The translations under genes were made by a program, and so were the position numbers. Below, piece after piece: positions 12,963 to 15,850 of a DNA stretch of 15,850 bases; the first letter of the stretch is position 1; each line of letters starts with the position of its first letter. The DNA is from JARKQH01 sp964631605 (GTDB lineage Bacteria; Verrucomicrobiota; Verrucomicrobiia; Limisphaerales; UBA8199). Below the pieces are notes generated by a model. That model worked only from the letters and a program-made list of their open reading frames with translations. It searched no databases and was not told where the DNA came from. The stretch is from contig CAZVYG010000103.1 in NCBI GenBank assembly GCA_964631605.1, forward strand, positions 1 to 15,850. Direction: 5' to 3'.

Positions 12963-14732
12963 ATGAAAGCGACCGGCCTGGCAAAGGAGCGGAAGCGCGC
13001 GGAAGACCTGGTCCGGGAGAGTGAGCATCGCTACCGGCGGTTGCTCGCTTCGGTGACCAACTACGTTTATTCGGTGGCGTTGGGGCCGGAACGCGCCCAG
13101 GCGACGACGCATGGCCCGGGATGTGAGGCGGTGACCGGCTACACCTCGCAGGAGTTTGAGGCCGACCCGTTTCTCTGGTACCGAATGATCTTCAGCGAGG
13201 ACCGCCCGGCCGTCATGGCGCAGATCGAGCGGGTCCTCGCAGGCGAAACGCCGGCCCCGCTCGAGCATCGCATTGTCCACCGGGATGGCCGGCTGCGCTG
13301 GATCCGCAACGCACCCGTGCCTCACCGGGATGAGCAGGGCCGGCTCATTGCCTACGACGGCCTGGTCTCGGACATCACCGAGCGCAAGCGGGCGGAGTTG
13401 GCCTTGCGCGAGAGCCAGGAGCGGCTGGCATTGGTGATTGAAGGCAGCAACGACGGCATCTGGGACTGGGACCTCACGACCGACGAGGTGTATTACTCCC
13501 CTCGCTGGAAGGCCATGCTGGGTTACGACAACCACGAGCTGCCCAATCGCTATTCCAGTTGGGAACAACTCCTGCACCCCGCGGACCGCGAGCGGTCATT
13601 GGCCAGCCTCCAGGCCTACCTCTCCGGACAGACCGCAACTTTCGAGCTGGAACACCGCCTGCGGCACAAGGACGGCAATTACCGTTGGATTCTGGCCCGG
13701 GGTGTGGCACTGCGCGACGCGCAAGGCAAACCCATTCGCATGGCCGGCTCCCACGTGGACCTGACCGCGCACAAGGAGGCGGCGGAGAAATTGGAGAAAG
13801 CCTACAGGGAGTTGTCCAAGAACGAAGCCTCGCTGCGGATCGCGTTGGAGAAGTTGAAGGCTGCCAACAAGGAGTTGCGCGACACCCAACTGCAGTTGAT
13901 CCAGGCCGCCAAATTGGAGTCGGTCGGGACTTTGGCTGCCGGGGTCGCCCGCGAAGTGAAGAACCCCCTGCAGACCATTCTAATGGGGGTGGACTATCTG
14001 GAAAACAGTGGCGGCGGCGGGGACCGGAACTCAATCCAACTCGTTCTCAATAATATGCGGGCGGCCGTGACTCGGGCGAACAGCATTGTGCGCGAGCTGC
14101 TGATGTTGTCCGCCCCGACAGATTTCAAGCCGCAGGCCGAGGACCTCAACGCCCTGATCGAGCGCTCCCTGTGGCTGATCAGCAACGAGATCGTCGCCTC
14201 CCATACTCGGGTGGTCCGGAACCTGGCCGCCGACCTGCCGTCCGTGATGCTCGACCGCGGCAAAATGGAACAGGTCTTCATCAACCTCTTCATCAACGCC
14301 CTGCAGGCCATGTCCCAGGGCGGCACCCTGACGGTCTCGACCCGCCTCAGCCGTTTTGGCCAGGAACTCCAGTTCAGCGGACCCGCCTTCGCCCGGTTCA
14401 CCCCCGGCGAACCGATGGTTATCGCCGAGGTGCAGGACACCGGCAAGGGCATCCCGGATGCTGATTTGCAGAAGGTCTTTGATCCCTTCTTCACGACCAA
14501 ACCCACCGGCGTTGGCACCGGGCTGGGGCTCTCGGTGGTCAAGAAGATCCTTGACCTGCACGGTGACGCCATTGTGATCCGCAATGCCCCGTCGGGGGGA
14601 GTCGTCGTAACCTTGGTGCTGGGAACCGAACCTGAGGCAGAACCACGGCAAGAGAACAGTGTGAGGGGCTCGGGCGGTGGCGGGAAGTCCCCCGACCGCC
14701 GCGGCGGCCCGCGAGGACAAGACAATGAATAA
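12963..14732 (+). CDS. Cytoplasmic double-PAS sensor histidine kinase with Arg at the phospho-acceptor position
   Basis: The 589-residue protein has no membrane segment. Two PAS/PAC domains (about 23-140, ending DGLVSDITERKRAE; and 152-272, ending SHVDLTAH) lead through a coiled coil (272-318) to a dimerisation domain and a HATPase domain. The ATP site looks intact: N box FINLFINALQ (Asn441, Asn445), G1 DTGKGIP (492-498), F box FDPFFTTK and G2 GTGLGL (518-523). In the HisKA motif, where VGTLAAGVAHEVxNPL is expected, residue 330 is Arg (CGC at 13950-13952) although Glu331 and NPLQ are kept. A Gly-rich tail follows 560. AGGGGG shortly before the ATG supports the start. The protein begins right at an inter-PAS linker-like sequence, so it may be shortened at the front. 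It overlaps the regulator gene by eight bases. Confidence 0.9.
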   Translation: MKATGLAKERKRAEDLVRESEHRYRRLLASVTNYVYSVALGPERAQATTHGPGCEAVTGYTSQEFEADPFLWYRMIFSEDRPAVMAQIERVLAGETPAPLEHRIVHRDGRLRWIRNAPVPHRDEQGRLIAYDGLVSDITERKRAELALRESQERLALVIEGSNDGIWDWDLTTDEVYYSPRWKAMLGYDNHELPNRYSSWEQLLHPADRERSLASLQAYLSGQTATFELEHRLRHKDGNYRWILARGVALRDAQGKPIRMAGSHVDLTAHKEAAEKLEKAYRELSKNEASLRIALEKLKAANKELRDTQLQLIQAAKLESVGTLAAGVAREVKNPLQTILMGVDYLENSGGGGDRNSIQLVLNNMRAAVTRANSIVRELLMLSAPTDFKPQAEDLNALIERSLWLISNEIVASHTRVVRNLAADLPSVMLDRGKMEQVFINLFINALQAMSQGGTLTVSTRLSRFGQELQFSGPAFARFTPGEPMVIAEVQDTGKGIPDADLQKVFDPFFTTKPTGVGTGLGLSVVKKILDLHGDAIVIRNAPSGGVVVTLVLGTEPEAEPRQENSVRGSGGGGKSPDRRGGPRGQDNE

Positions 14733-15105
14733 TCACAAAAAGCGCATCCTGGTCGTGGATGATGAGCCCGGTATCACCCAATTGCTCCAGCTCAACCTGG
14801 AACAGACGGGCGATTACGAGGTCCAAACCGAGAACATTTCACTCGCAGCCTTCGCCACCGCCGAACGGTTCCGGCCCGATCTGATCCTGCTCGACGTCAT
14901 GATGCCCGGCCTGGACGGCGGGACCCTCGCTGCCGAATTTCAAAACGGTTCCACGCTCAAAGGTGTGCCGATCGTGTTTCTGACCGCCGCGATCACTCGG
15001 GACGAAGTTCTCCGGCGCAATGGCCGCGTCGGCGGCCTGCCGTTCCTGGCCAAGCCGGTCAACCTGCACGAAGTGCTCGCCTGCCTTCACCAGTTGCTGG
15101 GTTAG
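14725..15105 (+). CDS. Stand-alone response regulator (receiver domain only)
   Basis: From the ATG at 14725, which overlaps the kinase stop by eight bases, the protein has 126 residues, MNNHKKRILVVDDEPGIT. A longer frame to 14677 would only translate the kinase tail in another phase. The receiver set is complete: Asp12/Asp13, phospho-acceptor Asp57 in ILLDVMMPGLDG, Thr87 in VFLTA and Lys110 in LAKPV. There is no output domain, so it works by protein contact or passes phosphate onward, in the manner of CheY/Spo0F-like proteins. Its overlap with the kinase marks the two as partners. The contrast between an intact receiver and the kinase's arginine is notable. Confidence 0.92.
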   Translation: MNNHKKRILVVDDEPGITQLLQLNLEQTGDYEVQTENISLAAFATAERFRPDLILLDVMMPGLDGGTLAAEFQNGSTLKGVPIVFLTAAITRDEVLRRNGRVGGLPFLAKPVNLHEVLACLHQLLG

Positions 15106-15207
15106 CCCCCGCTGCCGGCAGCCGAAGCCCGCTGAGAGCCTCGTGGGCCGGTCTCGCCTGCTCGATTCTCCCACCCCGCACCCCAAGCTCGTGCAGTCGC
15201 AGGGTGG

Positions 15208-15281
15208 AGCAGGCCTCTGACCTGCTGGTTCCGGGAGTCTCTGACTCCGGTCCGGGGCCGCTCTGCCCGCTCAGGCCCCGG
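15208..15281. repeat. Cluster of three hairpins between convergent genes
   Basis: AGCAGG/CCTGCT (15208-15213 with 15221-15226), GGAGT/ACTCC (15234-15238 with 15244-15248, extended by CC/GG with a bulge) and CCGGGGCC/GGCCCCGG (15252-15259 with 15274-15281) follow one another. The last stem overlaps the stop codon of the minus-strand 88-codon frame. There is no T-tract; the cluster may act as a two-way terminator between the regulator and the minus-strand remnant, or may be a dispersed intergenic repeat. Confidence 0.45.
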
Positions 15282-15537
15282 CGGCGATGACGCCGCTCAT
15301 CGCCGCCTTGATCTCCGCCTGGCGCTGTTGCCACGCCGATAACCGCTCCGCCGCCTCCGGCCGCAACCCTTCCCGCTCCCACGCGTCCCGCCGACTTCGC
15401 ACCTGCGCGGCCCGCTCCCGGTGCCCCTCCCGCTCCAGCATCGCAATCAAGTCCACCGCCTCCCCCCGCAATCGCCACGCATAATTCCCCGGCGCCTCCC
15501 GAATCGCCCGCATCTCCCGCCCCACATCCGCCAGCAT
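15271..15537 (-). pseudogene. 88-codon open segment, downstream part of a broken gene or small hypothetical protein
   Basis: The segment reads MLADVGREMRAIREAPGNYA, then RGEAVDLIAMLEREGHRERAAQVRSRRDAWEREG and an Ala/Glu/Arg-rich helical end. It is not recognised; it looks wholly helical, charged and cytoplasmic. It continues in the same phase as the 57-codon frame upstream, from which it is separated by TAG at 15549-15547 and three further codons. GAGG stands only two bases before its ATG, too close for an ideal ribosome-binding site. A nonsense-disrupted single gene is the simpler reading; independent re-initiation is possible. Confidence 0.45.
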
Positions 15538-15546
15538 CGCCTCATA

Positions 15547-15720
15547 CTAGCTCAGGTCGTCGGGCTGATTGCGCAGCCGGACCCACCGCAGCTCCTTGAG
15601 CTTGCGGGTCTCGTTGGTTTCATATTCCTCGTCCCAGTGCGCCACCCTGTAGAAGGGGGCGCGCGACGGGGTTGCCGCAGGATCAGTTCGACCGGTTTGG
15701 GCCATCATGATTTCGCTCAT
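15547..15720 (-). pseudogene. 57-codon upstream segment ending at an in-frame amber codon
   Basis: The ATG at 15720 opens MSEIMMAQTGRTDPAATPSR, followed by FYRVAHWDEEYETNETRK and LKELRWVRLRNQPDDLS before TAG. The central part (residues 23-52) has the regular charged and aromatic pattern of a real protein domain and resembles the beginning of small accessory or phage-like proteins I have seen in Verrucomicrobia-type genomes, but I cannot name the family. Because the following 91 codons stay open in the same phase, it is probably the 5' part of a gene broken by a nonsense mutation. GGGG about ten bases upstream is a weak ribosome-binding site. Confidence 0.45.
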
Positions 15721-15790
15721 AAGCTTTTACCCCGTATAGTTGGACAATTTTGTTCTCTTCCTTCTTTCCAAGGGAGGATTTCCCGACGCT

Positions 15791-15807
15791 CCGGGAGAAT
15801 CTCCCGG
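15791..15807. promoter_or_regulatory. 17-bp perfect palindrome upstream of the broken gene
   Basis: CCGGGAGA, one base and TCTCCCGG form a perfect palindrome, and a further CCGGGAG unit follows at 15812-15818. It lies about 70 bases upstream of the ATG at 15720 and could be an operator. It could equally be part of a plus-strand coding region entering from the right edge, which cannot be judged from the 130 bases available. Confidence 0.3.
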
Positions 15808-15850
15808 AACACCGGGAGCTGGCCGCAGAGGGGGTCCACACCGCGCGGCG

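Noticed and set aside
12777..13577. A minus-strand open frame of 266 codons opposite the kinase N-terminus.
   Set aside because: The PAS domains on the plus strand are clear, and the opposite frame starts in the hairpin region without any signal.

Overview
The window is about 16 kb of GC-rich bacterial chromosome with tightly packed genes, few AT-rich islands and long spurious open frames opposite real genes. The gene content suggests a Verrucomicrobiota-like Gram-negative bacterium (Limisphaerales/Pedosphaera type): a four-helix-bundle protein with a suffix domain, two PilT-type retraction ATPases, a grpE-dnaJ-rsmE cluster, a MidA-type methyltransferase and an exported YbhE-type lactonase. 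This placement is inferred from family content and style; no rRNA or other marker gene lies in the window.

Layout. Positions 1-960 (minus strand) hold accessory material: a 3'-truncated four-helix-bundle gene interrupted in its linkers by a CCGTGT-type simple repeat, and upstream of it a collapsed DUF262 (GmrSD-like) remnant. Positions 1122-3517 (minus) hold a translationally coupled pair, a BchE-like B12-binding radical SAM protein followed by an exported glycerophosphodiester phosphodiesterase. A 400-bp AT-richer gap (3518-3919) upstream of the pair carries two inverted-repeat operator candidates with identical geometry. Positions 3920-4667 (minus) encode an overlapping UPF0175 antitoxin / DUF3368 PIN-like toxin pair.

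Positions 4800-7586 (minus) form a compact type IV pilus motor operon: canonical pilT, a divergent PilT/PilU paralog, and a small receiver-like protein that seems to lack the phospho-accepting aspartate. Divergently, a MidA/NDUFAF7-type methyltransferase (7640-8776, plus) runs tail-to-tail into rsmE, the last gene of the minus-strand chaperone cluster grpE-dnaJ-rsmE (11287-8752). Divergent from grpE is an exported lactonase (11441-12610, plus).

After a 350-bp gap with several hairpins comes a two-gene signalling unit (12963-15105, plus): a cytoplasmic double-PAS histidine kinase in which the expected phospho-acceptor histidine reads as arginine, overlapping a stand-alone response regulator with an intact receiver site. 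The right end (15271-15720, minus) holds two short open segments in one frame separated by a single amber codon, probably a degraded accessory gene, with a cluster of GC-rich hairpins between it and the regulator.

No tRNA, rRNA, CRISPR array or intact insertion sequence was recognised. The most interesting items are the arginine-for-histidine kinase, the PilT pair with its degenerate receiver, the BchE-like gene without visible photosynthesis genes, and the paired palindromes.
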